The position numbers were made by a program, and so were the translations under genes. Below are positions 47,072 through 57,777 of a DNA stretch of 64,000 bases, one piece after another. Under the pieces are notes generated by a model. The model worked only from the letters and a program-made list of their open reading frames with translations, searched no databases and had not been told where the DNA came from. Source of the stretch: Clitopilus passeckerianus (Eukaryota > Basidiomycota > Agaricomycetes > Agaricales > Entolomataceae); the NCBI GenBank assembly GCA_944990035.1, contig CALYLX010000066.1, positions 372,001 to 436,000 of the forward strand, given 5' to 3'. The first letter of the stretch is position 1. Each line of letters begins with the position of its first letter.

Positions 47072-49451
47072 ATGGCCCCTACTTCCAAGACTCGCATATA
47101 CCAGAAAAAAACTGAGCCTGGGGTTGGTCACCATACTTCAGCTTCCCAAGGATTGGAGAAACTAGGATACAGACAGGAATTCCCGAGAGTACGTTTTTCC
47201 CTTGGCCCGTCGACCTTGAAATGACGAGGCACTGCGACAGTCTCGCGGGCTTGCCCATACTCTATTCAGTAAGTCTTACGGTCCTCTCACCATTTACTCG
47301 ATCCGACTTCCTACTCTCCTTACTTCAGTGTCCCTCGGTTTGTGAACAGTCGACGGGTGGATTATTTGATTACTGATAGAAATGTTCTACTCAGCCATCA
47401 TGGCCACTCGTACGTGCCTTCTTGGTACTCTCCTTGGAACAAGACAACTGATCCTCCTTCCTGAAGCATGGGGCTTAGTGGCACCGTTTTCTACTTCACT
47501 TGTCGGTGGTGGTCCAGTTGTTATCATATGGGGGTAAGCTTGCTCTTTGGGCCTGTCGGCTCTTGACCTTTCCTGCGTTTTGCCTATCGTCATTCAGTAC
47601 TGGTGGCTCGTTTGCTGAGCTGGTTTCTGTATAGCTGGCTTCTGGTGTCTCTTCTCACCCTGCCAATTGCCTTATCTTTAGGAGAGATATCCTCCAAATA
47701 TCCAACATCAGCAGGAGCTTATTACTGGTGTTATCGACTTGCATCACCAAGATACAGGCTCTTGCTTAGCTGGATCAACGGTTGGCTGAATCTTGTAGGG
47801 GTATGGGTTATTTGCCTGTCGGCGCTTTTCGTAAGGGTTTCAGACAGTCTTGCAGACCACTCGACTCACCCATTACACGAAGGGAACAGCTCAGTTGCTC
47901 ATTGCGGGAGTTCTAATCTTCTACCTTGAATGGCAAGTCACATCCTGGCAAACCTGTACGTTGCGTATTGGTTACTATGAATATTTCATGTCTTGACCCT
48001 TTCAACCACCTAGATCTCATTTTCGTCTCTATACAGGCGTTCGCTGGCATCTTTGTCGTGTTTTTCAATAGGTTGCTCCCGTTAATCGATGTAAGCCTTT
48101 CGTTGTCGTTCGCACCCTGGCACTCATGTTATAGTGCTAGATTCTCTCAGTTATTTGGACCCTCCTCGGTGTCATCGGTAGGACTTTCTTTGGCCTTGAT
48201 ACAGCCTTTTGATCTAACTTAGTGAAGTGATCCTCGTTGCGCTCTCTGCGAAAGCAGCGGCGGGTCGACGCTCTGTTGCGTGGGTACTGGGAAGTTTTGA
48301 TCCCAGTCCGTCCGGATGGACTCCTGGGTGGTCATTCTTCATCGGTCTACTCCCTTCGGCGTTTACCTACTCAGCGATTGGCATGAGTAAGCTCACGGTT
48401 GTAATAAAAGGGTTTACAAGCTTATTTTTGATTCGCATATAGTAACTAGCATGGCAGAAGAAGTCCATGAGCCTTCAATTCAGATCCCTCAAGCCATTGT
48501 CTACTCTATACCAATCGCATTCATCACTGGACTTGCATTTCTTCTACCAGTTGTGTTTACGTTGCCAGATATAGACACTCTACTAGCAGGTATGTCCGCC
48601 CAGATTGACTACTTTGTCTTGCTCATTATGAGCCCCTGTAGTCCCGGGAGGTCAGCCGATTGGGGTCATGTTTACACTGGCAATGGGAACGAAGACGGGA
48701 GGATTCGGCCTCTGGCTAATCATTTTCGGAATTGCGATGTTTTGTGCTGTATCCATCTGCTGTGCAGCATCCCGGACGACCTGGTCATTTGCTCGAGATA
48801 GAGCAATACCTTTCCATCAATTCTTTTCCAGGGTCAGCCATTCCTCGCACGCAGGCCCTGGTTCGGAGGTGGATGGCGTCCCCTGAACGCACATCTTCTG
48901 GCCACATTGGTCCAGCTTCTCCTTGGTTTGATATACCTAGGCTCTTCGACTGCGTTTAATGCCTTCGTTGGGATTGCGATCATGTGTCTCGCGACGACAT
49001 ATGCCATGCCTATCGCCATCTCTCTGCTTAATGGAAGAAGACAAGTGGAAGGAAAGACGGATGGCGAACCAGCACCGTTTGGGATGCGGGGATGGCAAGG
49101 AAGGTTGATGAATGCCTGTGCGTTAGCGTGGATAGCAGTGGAAATTGTGTTGTTCTCCATGCCGGCGGTTCTGCCGGTTACGAAGGAGTCTATGAGTGGG
49201 TCCTTTCCTCAGCTCAGGAATAGTATCATTGACTTCGTTGGTAACCAGACTATGCCAGCATGGTCTTCGTCGGGTTCGGATTGATCAGTGCCATTTGGTA
49301 TCTTATCGGTACGTTTTGGACTCTATCATCTCTGGTCGTCTCTCATCCTCCCCTAGACGGAAGATATCATTATGCCGGACCTCCAGTTCCCCCAGATTTA
49401 CATTCAGAAGCATCAGACGGCTCCGAGTCTTTAGGAGGTCACCAAAAATAG
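47072..49451 (+). CDS. APC-family amino acid/GABA permease, copy 1
   Basis: This is a 12-helix plasma-membrane transporter of the amino acid-polyamine-organocation superfamily. The start MAPTSKTRIYQKKTEPGV leads to QGLEKLGYRQEFPR, aligned with the paralogue at 57778-60226. Recognisable parts are STSLVGGGPVVIIWG, WLLVSLLTLPIALSLGEISS, KYPTSAGAYYWCYRLASP, SWINGWLNLVGVWVICLSAL, FFNRLLPLID, the motif MAEEVHEPSIQIPQAIVYS, FCAVSICCAASRTTWSFARD, TAFNAFVGIAIMCLATTYAM, and a C-terminus YHYAGPPVPPDL with stop at 49449-49451. The SAGAYYWCY and AEEV..PS motifs mark the UGA4/GABA-choline permease subgroup. The substrate cannot be told from sequence. At least ten introns; the exons around 47250-47480 are short and their exact edges uncertain. 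Confidence 0.85.
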
Positions 49452-50128
49452 GTCCTGCAACTAGCGAGTTCGGCTCTTTCTTGAAGCGTGTAGAGTTGTA
49501 TCTATGGATGCGAAGGATGTAAAGCGTTTTTACGCCAGGTCACGATGATAGAATGTCATGTCGATCCATGAAAAGAGCACCCTTCTTCAGAGAACATCGT
49601 GCGACCCGGAGCATTTTGTAGGGGGACCACCTGGACCCACTGACAATGACAGATGCGTTGCCTCGACTAGCAAAAAGGAGGCAGATTCTGACAGAAGAAG
49701 CGCGCGCTTGGTAAATGAGAGATTTCCCTCTATCAATATCATCTTTTTTTCTCGGTCCGCATAGTCGTCGAATGACAAGGGCCTCCTCCATTTATGAAAA
49801 CCTGCCGCCTGAGAGGTGCTCGCGTGCGGGCGACGGCTTCAGGAATAGAACTTCCACATTGGATGACCCTCCCCAGAACAACATTGTCATCTAGGGCTCA
49901 ACGCTTCTTCAGCGTAGATCTTTGTCAACTCTGAAACTCTCCATGCTGGAGTGGTGCCAATGTGACGGAAGGGCCATGTGCTTGACCATATATTCATCGA
50001 TGACCCGACGTTGATCTCAACGGAGCGCATGCAACGCCATCAAAGGCTACGACTTCAAGTTCTCACTCTTGACTGTCATCTTTCCCTATAAATATGGCTG
50101 TATTTTGATCCTTCATCCTTAAGAGACC
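49452..50128. other. Intergenic with TATA box for the next gene
   Basis: No gene is supported. A clear TATAAATA at 50087-50094 lies about 40 bases before the ATG at 50129. The frame at 49558-49764 is unremarkable. Confidence 0.5.
50087..50094 (+). promoter_or_regulatory. TATA box
   Basis: TATAAATA lies 35-42 bases upstream of the start codon of the secreted glycosidase-like gene. Match and distance are seen directly. Such strong TATA boxes often mark regulated, highly expressed secreted enzymes (inference). Confidence 0.55.
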
Positions 50129-52041
50129 ATGGGGCGTATCATTGCCACTGTTCTCGTCCTTGCGGCGACTTCTAGCCAGTTTGTAGCTGCTCAAACATGG
50201 TATGTTGCTCAAACTACTGGATACTAAAGATTGACTGTCGTTCTTAGGTGTGGAAAGAATTACAAGTCTACGTCGCCTGTCGTGCCACCAAAGGGTCATT
50301 TCCCAACGCCGGCGACTGGTAGCACACCGTTGCTCGCATTCCGCTGCTCTCCTGCCATCAGGCCTTACCTCCCAGAAGATGCATCCTCCCCAATTGATGC
50401 CACGTCCAACTCGATTCTCATCGACGCAGTCATTACTGAAACCGAAGTCAATGGAGCTGCACACCTTCATACCAACTCTCCGGGCGGCCAAATCAACGTA
50501 ACTGTCTCTGCGGGAAGCACTGTTCTCACAAGTGGCATCGTGCAGCTGAACACCCAGAAAACTGCGCTGAAATTCGATTTGAGCAAGCTTGCGCCTAAGA
50601 CCTCTCCGTACGACCTCACCTGCACTGCAACCTTTAAGGATCAGACATTTACTACATCTGAAAAGCTCACCTACCTCCCAGCCAAGCCATCCGGCATTGG
50701 ATCCGTCACTAAGATGGATTTGAGGACAGGCGGTCTCCTTGCAAGGCCCGCAGATGGTTCTGCAGGTCCATACCAACCCGTGTTGCCTGTTGGGTTCTAT
50801 ACTCAATTTGACAACTACTTGTCCACCGATTTCACGATCCCTGCGAAGCTCAAATCCCAAGGGTGAGTACAAGCCGTTGAATGCGCATATACTCAGCCTG
50901 ATCGTCGTGTATAGGTTCAACGTCATCCACCCCGTTCCCACATTTGATGATCTCACTGCGTTGGACAAGTTGCTCGACGCCATGCAAGCAGCTGGGATTT
51001 ACCTCATGTACGACATGCGCTACGATTACCAGAACTCCACCTCCGTCACTGCCCAAGTCAACCGTATCAAGTCGCGACCCAATCTCCTTCTCTGGTATAC
51101 TGGGGATGAGCCCGATGGCACCTCTGACCCTTTGGATGCTACCGTGAAGACCTACAACGTCATAACTGGCCTGGACGGTGGCGACGGAAAAGGTGGCCCA
51201 GGCTACCATCCTGTCTCCTTGGTGTTGAACTGTCAAGATTTCTACTTCAAGTAAGTTCTTCATTTACGCTCCCTATCCTCCAACTCATGGCTCTTCTCTT
51301 CCTACTCAGTGAATATTCCGCCGGTGCTGAGATCATCATGCAAGATGCATACATGATTGGAAATAACGTCACCCATTCGACCGTCTGGAACACTGCCTGC
51401 ACGCCTGATTATGGTGACTGTGGTTGTGACAACTGTAAGGGGCAATTTGAAGACATTTCGGATCGCATGGACGAGTTCCGTGACCGATTCTGGGTCAACG
51501 GATGGGAGAGGACGAAGGCCGTCTGGACTGTTCCACAAGGCTTCGGCAACGAGACCTACTGGAAGAGGTACCCAACAGGAAAGGAATTCGTTGTCCAGAG
51601 CGTACTCGGTATCAACCACGGTGGCTTGGGTAAGTCTAACATCGTCTGTATACATTCCGAGTGTTCGTGAGACTAAACTGCCTTCTGATAGGTGTGGTAT
51701 CCTGGGACGACCCCACATCCGCAGATATCAAGGCCTCTGCGTCCATCCTGGCCAAATCTCTGCCTTCTATCACGCCTTTCATCCTTTCGCCGGCTGCGAC
51801 ATATAAACAAGTGACCGTCAACCGTGTAGATGTTGCGACCTGGACGGTGTCAGGAAAAGGCACTTTGGTCTTGGCCACGAACCTGAACTCTGCAACTGCA
51901 TCTGTGGCGCTCAGCAAGTTAGGGCTTGCATCGACTGCCACGGTCCAGTCACAGGTTATGAATAGTGGCGCGATGGGTGCTGCTGGAGCAACCACTCTTT
52001 CGTTCGAGAGTACCGGAAGTGGTGCTTGGGTTGTGAAGTAA
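50129..52041 (+). CDS. Secreted glycoside hydrolase-like protein with DEP motif
   Basis: The N-terminus MGRIIATVLVLAATSSQFVA followed by AQTWCGKNYK is a typical signal peptide with cleavage near AQ. About 200 residues follow with beta-sandwich character (INVTVSAGSTVLTSGIVQLN, CTATFKDQTFTTSEKLTYLP). Then comes a TIM-barrel-like part: FNVIHPVPTFDDLTALDKLL, GIYLMYDMRYDYQN, LLLWYTGDEPDG, AEIIMQDAYMIGNN, a Cys cluster (CTPDYGDCGCDNC), VLGINHGGLG, VVSWDDPTSADIK. The C-terminus is again beta-rich (TLVLATNLNSATASVALSKL). The glutamate in YTGDEPDG occupies the position of the acid/base residue after strand 4 of clan GH-A-like barrels, which usually read NEP. The exact family and substrate are not recognised. 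At least four introns. Gene complete, stop at 52039-52041. Confidence 0.8.
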
Positions 52042-52552
52042 GTTTAACAACCTATTTGACTAGGAATATACGTTCCGTACATCTTGTCGAACTACACGCA
52101 ATCTCAAGGAAGCGTACATTATTCTCGTGGACTGAGAAGTGAATGATCATGACAGTCTACTCTCTTGAAGCTAAATTCACTCGGAGAACAAATGAATGAA
52201 TGCTCAACGTTGAATGTAGCGGAACCGACTCAACAAATCCTGATGAAAAGACAGAGCAGGCAAACAGTGCGCAAGGCTTGAGACCATTATGGCCCGTATT
52301 CGTCTAAAATAATCCCGTGAGTTATTCAGAGTTGCTCCTCTTGCCAGAAAAAAGTGAACAAAAAATATATCGTTGTCAAAGTGATACCAAGAAAATTATA
52401 TCCAATATTGAAGAGCTACAAGAATGACGTGTGTGGGTCGTAATGGTCGTAATCTATTATCTCGTTTCCTTCATGATTCATATCCGTCAACGAACAATGG
52501 CGGCAGATCCACTATAGATTGTTCTTCGAATCGTATACCCAGAATACAGCAT
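52042..52552. other. Convergent intergenic region
   Basis: About 510 bases between two converging stop codons. It should carry both 3' UTRs; no gene was seen. Confidence 0.5.
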
Positions 52553-54909
52553 TTATTTGCCTAGGTTCTTGCGGATGATGTTTTGAAGGTTGTATCCGTC
52601 GTCCTTTCATGAACTGGTCAATATCTCTGCTGAATGAACGCAAAGGCAACAATCGTTACCTGATCAAGGGACCAAGTCATGCAACCACCAAGACCTTTCG
52701 ATTTGGCTAGTTTTGCCTTATCAGCGAGGGACCAAGTGTCTGTTTTCGGCAATCGTCAGAAAAGCGACAGATGGATGAAAGGAAACCAATTACCGTCATA
52801 AGTGACGACGGTCTTCTGCGAGGTATTATACAAGTACTAAGCATGGAAATATACCTGAGTCTTGGTCATCAGGGATATATAAAAATGTACGCACTGGTGT
52901 GTTGCTGCAGTTATCCCAGCCTGCCTTGAAGCCTCCAGCCTCCCCATAGCTGCCGTCAGACTTTTTATGAGAGCGCCAGCCTTGACGATCTCATTGAATG
53001 GGATTTGCTGGCCGTACCATTTCTGTAAGTTGGCCTGGGCAGTTACCTCGCCTGTCCTCTTGGTTGTGGGCCTCGCATGGGAGCCGTTCAAGAAGTAGGT
53101 GTTCTTGTTACTGATCTCTTCAATCTCGTCGAGTGACTTGAGATAGGGTCTGTCGCTGTCCTCAGGCAGTTCGTTGAAGATTTCTGTAGGTGGTTCGTTG
53201 GACTTCTGGAGGAGAAGCATGTCGGGCGATGGCATGAGGCTTCCGGTCAACACGGTCTTGGAGCTTTGAGATACGTAGCCATAAAGAGGAAGTCCAAGAA
53301 GGATCTGAGTAAGGAGGTTAGATTGAACGTCGTTCGTGGTTAGTGGGTACGTAAGCTAACCTTCGAAGCGGGGAAACCGGCTGCCATCCACTGAGAGATA
53401 CCGGCCTGGGCACTAGCTTCCGGTTGCTTTGAAGTTCCACAGAGATTGCCTACAAATAGATCAGAAAACCCACGAGATGAAAGGTCGAGAGAAATTTACC
53501 ATAGGGTGCGTTGGGTCCAGGAGTGGAAGATGCTCCCCAGACATCGTAGTTCCTAAGGAAGGAGTAAATGTTATCGCGGAACGAGTTATCGAAAAGTTGA
53601 AACCAACATAATGTTGACGTAATTCATGACTGCTGCGTATGCGGAGACGTCCTTTAGGGGACTGCCATTAGAGCCCAGATATGGAAGATGGGGGACGGCG
53701 GAGGAGATAATCTTTGAGCTTCCTGAAGGATCATACATGTTGTCAGCAAGGGTCTATGCCTGGGGATGTCTTACTCACCAAGAGCTGTGCGAAGAGCTTT
53801 GAAGAAGCTGAGTAGATTAGCCGAGTCCGATGATGAGTAGGGTTGGCCTGCTCCTGGAGAATTAGGATATTCCTATCAAGGTAATCAGTAAAAGCCTCTG
53901 AGATACAGATTAGGGCGCTACCCAGTCGATATCAATGCCTATATGCGTCAAGTAACTTAGTGTCCGGGTATTTGGTAGTGTTGCTCAAGATTACTGACCA
54001 TCTAAACCATAGGTGTTTATGGCATTCTTGCATGCATTAACGAAGGTTGAACGATGGCTTGAGTTGACGCTCTGACTGTAATATTGGCAGCCACCCCAAC
54101 CACCGATCGAGAGGACGATCTTGGTGCCTTTTCCGCTCTTACGGGCGGCCGCAACAAGACGCTTGAGGACGCTGGTTCCACCAGAATCGAACGATAGTCC
54201 AGCCGAAGAGCTTGGAGTGGCGAAAGCTAGATAAAGGAATACTCAGAAACCAAACGCTTGGTTCGCTAAATTGATCATACCGAAGAATAAGATGTCAAAC
54301 TTAGAGAAGTCAAGGCTTTCGGGGGACTTCGAGTCAGCCGACCAGCCCGGGTAATAGGCAGCTGCCACAGGGTAGCTTGTGTCTCGACCTCAGAGACTTT
54401 AGAGATAAGGCCTGCCCCAGTCTTCTTGGAGAGGGTTGATGGCAGGGCATCCTCTAGACTGAAGTCGGGAGTGGAACTTTCAGCCGCGGTGAGGAACTCG
54501 ATAAGAGCAGGCGATTTCTCATACTCCGTAGAGGAGAGGAGATCGTTCAGATATTCCGTCAGTCCAGACTTGCGTTCGGAGATAAGGGCATCGTCTACCC
54601 ATGCGGAAGGAATGAAAACAGTGGTGAGGTATCGCTTGGGAGGGAGCTTGAAGGGATCCCTCAGGACATCTACATTTGATATAAAATTGAGAAGATTATT
54701 GCAAGGATTTTAGTGATCCCTTACCGTGTAAAGTAGTGAACTACAAGCAGATGGTCAGCAAGGGTCAGTTATATCATATAAAATATGTCTACCTCTGAAT
54801 AGCGCCTGTAGGCGGATGCCACAACGCCGTTGATATGCGAGTTGACGCGGTAAAGGATGTGGGGACGCGGGGAAGAGGCAGTGGTGTGGTCAGAGATGGA
54901 TACAGACAT
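52553..54909 (-). CDS. PX domain-GH18 chitinase fusion protein, copy 2 (with frame breaks)
   Basis: The start at 54909 reads MSVSISDHTTASSPRPHILY, then VVASAYRRYSE (PX motif), FTTLH, DPFKLPPKRYLTTVFIPS and LISERKSGLTEYLNDLL: the same PX order as copy 1. The GH18 part reads YPVAAAYYPGWSADSKSPES, KIVLSIGGWGGCQYYSQSVN, the catalytic GLDGIDIDWEYPNS, YVNIMNYDVWGASSTPGPNA, KILLGLPLYGYVSQSSKTVL, GGCMTWSLDQDDGYNLQN, with stop at 52553-52555. No signal peptide. Two spots need one extra base: the PX-to-GH18 linker near 54390 and an A-run near 52970 where KKSDGSYGEAGGFKAGWDN follows in another frame. Copy 1 has no intron at the second spot. Copy 2 is therefore either decaying or affected by assembly indels. 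Confidence 0.8.
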
Positions 54910-56412
54910 GGCGAGGGATCTGTCCTTCTGGATTCCAAAAGCGACGTCATTTATAGGTGTAGCTCGGTGGCACATTGAATGCGCATGTCGCCAAATGTCA
55001 GGAAGTAACCCAAAATAACCATATCATCACAGGAATGCCAGTGACAGTCCTGTGTGCGTGACGGTGGGGTCCGTACCATATAGATCCGTTGATGCTACTA
55101 TACCTACAGTGATCTTCCCGCTTAGTCGATTTGAGCTGAAGGGAGTCGAGAAGACAAACCTTGTGGGAGGTCATGGGTGGAGGGTTCCATGTTCAAACAT
55201 ACCTGAACCAGTAGATTGATTTGCATTCAATTGTCAATACCTATCATGTGGAAGGGTAAAGAAGTCGACAAATGATGCGGTTCCGCGCGCACCAAGTGGT
55301 GAGGGCAACTAACACAGCCAAAGAAAGCAGCTCCGGTGGATGTGGGAATCACGGAAGAGCTTCTGGCGCATCTTGTTCGCAGTAGGAAGCAGGGAAAACA
55401 TGAGATACTTTCAGGTGCTGTCAGAAAGACCAGCAGCAGCCAAACAGGAAAGATTGCATGATCGGTAGGTAGCATGCCATCCCCAGCTTGATCAAAGAGT
55501 GTACATCGGGGATTCGGAGAAGAGTAGGTGACAACTCCTGCATAGAATCGAGACTGAAAGATAAGGTAAGGCTTTCCAGGCGTTTTCGTCGAAAGGTAGA
55601 GGTTGAAGTTTGCGAAAAATAGTTGTGTGCGTAACTTTCTGAGGTTAGTTGGATAAAAGTTGACCAACGGAGGATGTGAACTTGAAATTCGTCAAGGATT
55701 CAGCATTGTGGGTTCACCCCCTTTCTCATGCCTTAAAGGTCTGTTGCAGGCCCAATGCTCGCTACTCCTAAATTACAGGCTCCATGATCCGAGTTCAGAG
55801 GCTAAATAGGATGCAAAAGCTCCTACAGTGGTCTGCCATGAGGTGGCGGTTGTTGCCAGCCAGGGTACCGGACCGTGGCTCCTCGACGCGGCTATTCGTC
55901 TGTTTGTTCGGAACCAAACACTGCCGACGTCCCAGACTTGTCAAAACCCAACGTCAATGGTTTCCTTCGAGCTTCCTTGTATGAGCTTACGCCAATGAAA
56001 ACTTATAGGGTGGTGACATCAGAACGACAGAACTCATGTCAAGTGAATGTACGGAGGACCAGTTCAGCCAGCTAGACGACAGTCCCATCCTGACAAGAAA
56101 GTCCCAGTCCAACCTGCCAGGTTCTTGCAAGCGCCAATCTGTCAGTGTCGTTGGATCGAATTTGAGGCGCACACGAGATTGTCTTTTTGGAAGAAACCTG
56201 AATGGCATCTGTTGTTGCGCGGTACCGGCCTTCCAGTGATGGCTGTGGGCAAGCAGTGGGCCGCTCACGTTATCTTTTAGATCCTCTAACAACAGGAGAG
56301 GAGACTTATTTCGCTATCGTATTCCAGTCCCTGACGTCCAGCCGCATACGCCCTGGCTGAGGCTCAGCTGTTCGACTTTACTTGTCTGACGATTGCCCAG
56401 ATCCCTCTCACG
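54910..56412. other. Intergenic with one member of a diverged repeat
   Basis: Upstream of PX-GH18 copy 2. A minus-strand frame at 55227-55667 (146 residues) has no recognisable domain. The part around 56058-56185 is similar to 57556-57665. Confidence 0.45.
56058..56185. repeat. Diverged repeat, member 1
   Basis: It shares with 57556-57665 the words CAGCCA, GACAG, CCAATCTGTCAGTGTCG (versus TCAATCTGCCGGTGTCG) and a shared end GAGGCGCACAC, in the same order and with similar spacing. By eye about 70 percent alike. The origin is unknown. Confidence 0.5.
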
Positions 56413-57468
56413 ATGATATCAATTCCCGATGAAATCCTTGTTGAGATCTTCTCTCGTTCTCTACGACAAACCACTCTCTTCGACCCGTCCCTCGCCATAG
56501 GCCCACAGTCAATCTGGTCAAGGGCTCTTAGACATAAAAAGGCCATCGTCTTAGTATGTAGATAATGGAACGTTGTCGGAGCCCCGTTTCTTTATTGTTA
56601 AGTGATTCTGAGGCGTTTTGGCTAGCTCGATTCTTTCTTGCGAGCACTCTCAAATCCATTGAATCGATCACACGTGTTCGAACTTTCCGTCCTTGATTCA
56701 TGCTATGTTAACAACGAAAACCGCGGCATATTCCGATCTAGTATTACTAAAATCTTTTCATTATGTCGGAAGATAGCTTCAGCATTTATATAACCGTCAT
56801 TACCCCTCAATAGGCGGTTGTTGGAGACCCCAATCACATCCCAGCATTGTCACTGGTTGACTGCGGACTGACCTTGACAGTCACAGAACAGCTTAAACTC
56901 CTTAACGGCCCAAGTGAAAGGCTCCGGTCCGTAAGTGTAGCCATTGTGGCCTCCGGCAAACCAATAGATGATGTAGCGACCTTCCCTTGCTTGGAGGAGT
57001 TATGTTTCATCGCCCGTCGTGGAACGAACTCGACTTGGATGGAAACGCCTGTACTTCCAACACGCTGGGAACTGCCGGCACTTCAAAGTCTCCGCATCCA
57101 CTTTAAAGATCTCCGTACCACCTCATACAGCTGCATTCTCCCGTTTATTCGAGCGCATGGCTCAAGCCTCCTACGTCTTGGCATGTACCATATAGGCGAT
57201 AAAGAGAATGATGGCGACTTGCTCTTACGGTTACAAGATCAATTATCCTGCAAATAACATTGAGGCCTCGTCGATTCGGGATAGATCATGTAGCACATAC
57301 TTGATCAAAGGGACGTTTGGAGCCTTCGGGGACGATCGTGATCATGAGTGGCTTGATGAAGAGGAAGAGTGGGCAGAATCTACGGAGGAGGACACTGAGC
57401 CTAGCACGGATTCGGATGATGGCAGTGAGATGAGTCTTACTGAGTTCTATGATGTTCGATACATGTAG
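56413..57468 (+). pseudogene. F-box protein gene remnant with in-frame stop
   Basis: The start MISIPDEILVEIFSRSL is a typical fungal F-box. It continues QSIWSRALRHKKAIVLVCR, then an in-frame TAA (56563-56565) where a charged residue is usual, then WNVVGAPFLY, the end of the F-box. The stop breaks the protein early. Downstream frames (56847-57257: TFPCLEELCFIARRGTNST, ELPALQSLRIHFKDLRT; then an acidic tail DEEEEWAESTEEDTEP to 57468) look like the leucine-rich part of the same protein. F-box proteins recruit substrates to SCF ubiquitin ligases. Agaricomycetes have large, fast-changing families of them. I treat this as a pseudogene, though an intron removing the stop cannot be fully excluded. 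Confidence 0.65.
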
Positions 57469-57555
57469 AAAACAGGCCTGTAAAAGGTTACACTTGGCTT
57501 TCTCGATCACTGGTAAGGCAACTGCAGGGGCTGCTTAAGTAGAAACAAAATACAG

Positions 57556-57665
57556 GGGTCAGCCAACCCAGTCAGATGACAGACCGATTCTAACAAGTGT
57601 CCTAATTCTGTGAGGCGTCAATCTGCCGGTGTCGCAGAATCGAATTGAGGCGCACACAAACCCTT
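57556..57665. repeat. Diverged repeat, member 2
   Basis: Counterpart of 56058-56185, same orientation, ending with AATTGAGGCGCACAC. The two copies flank the F-box remnant, so the remnant may sit between copies of a small dispersed element or inside an old local duplication. Confidence 0.5.
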
Positions 57666-57777
57666 AGTTGATATAGGTTTCGTCACCTCAAACGGGGAGG
57701 AGCATGGAAAAATACATGTGGCATTGAAAATAGGGTGCCCAGAGAACATTGGTATCTACAAGATTGGGTACATTCAA

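Noticed and set aside
55227..55667. Minus-strand frame of 146 residues upstream of PX-GH18 copy 2
   Set aside because: No domain, no splice continuation and no signal-peptide pattern. The position suggests a promoter or chance frame.
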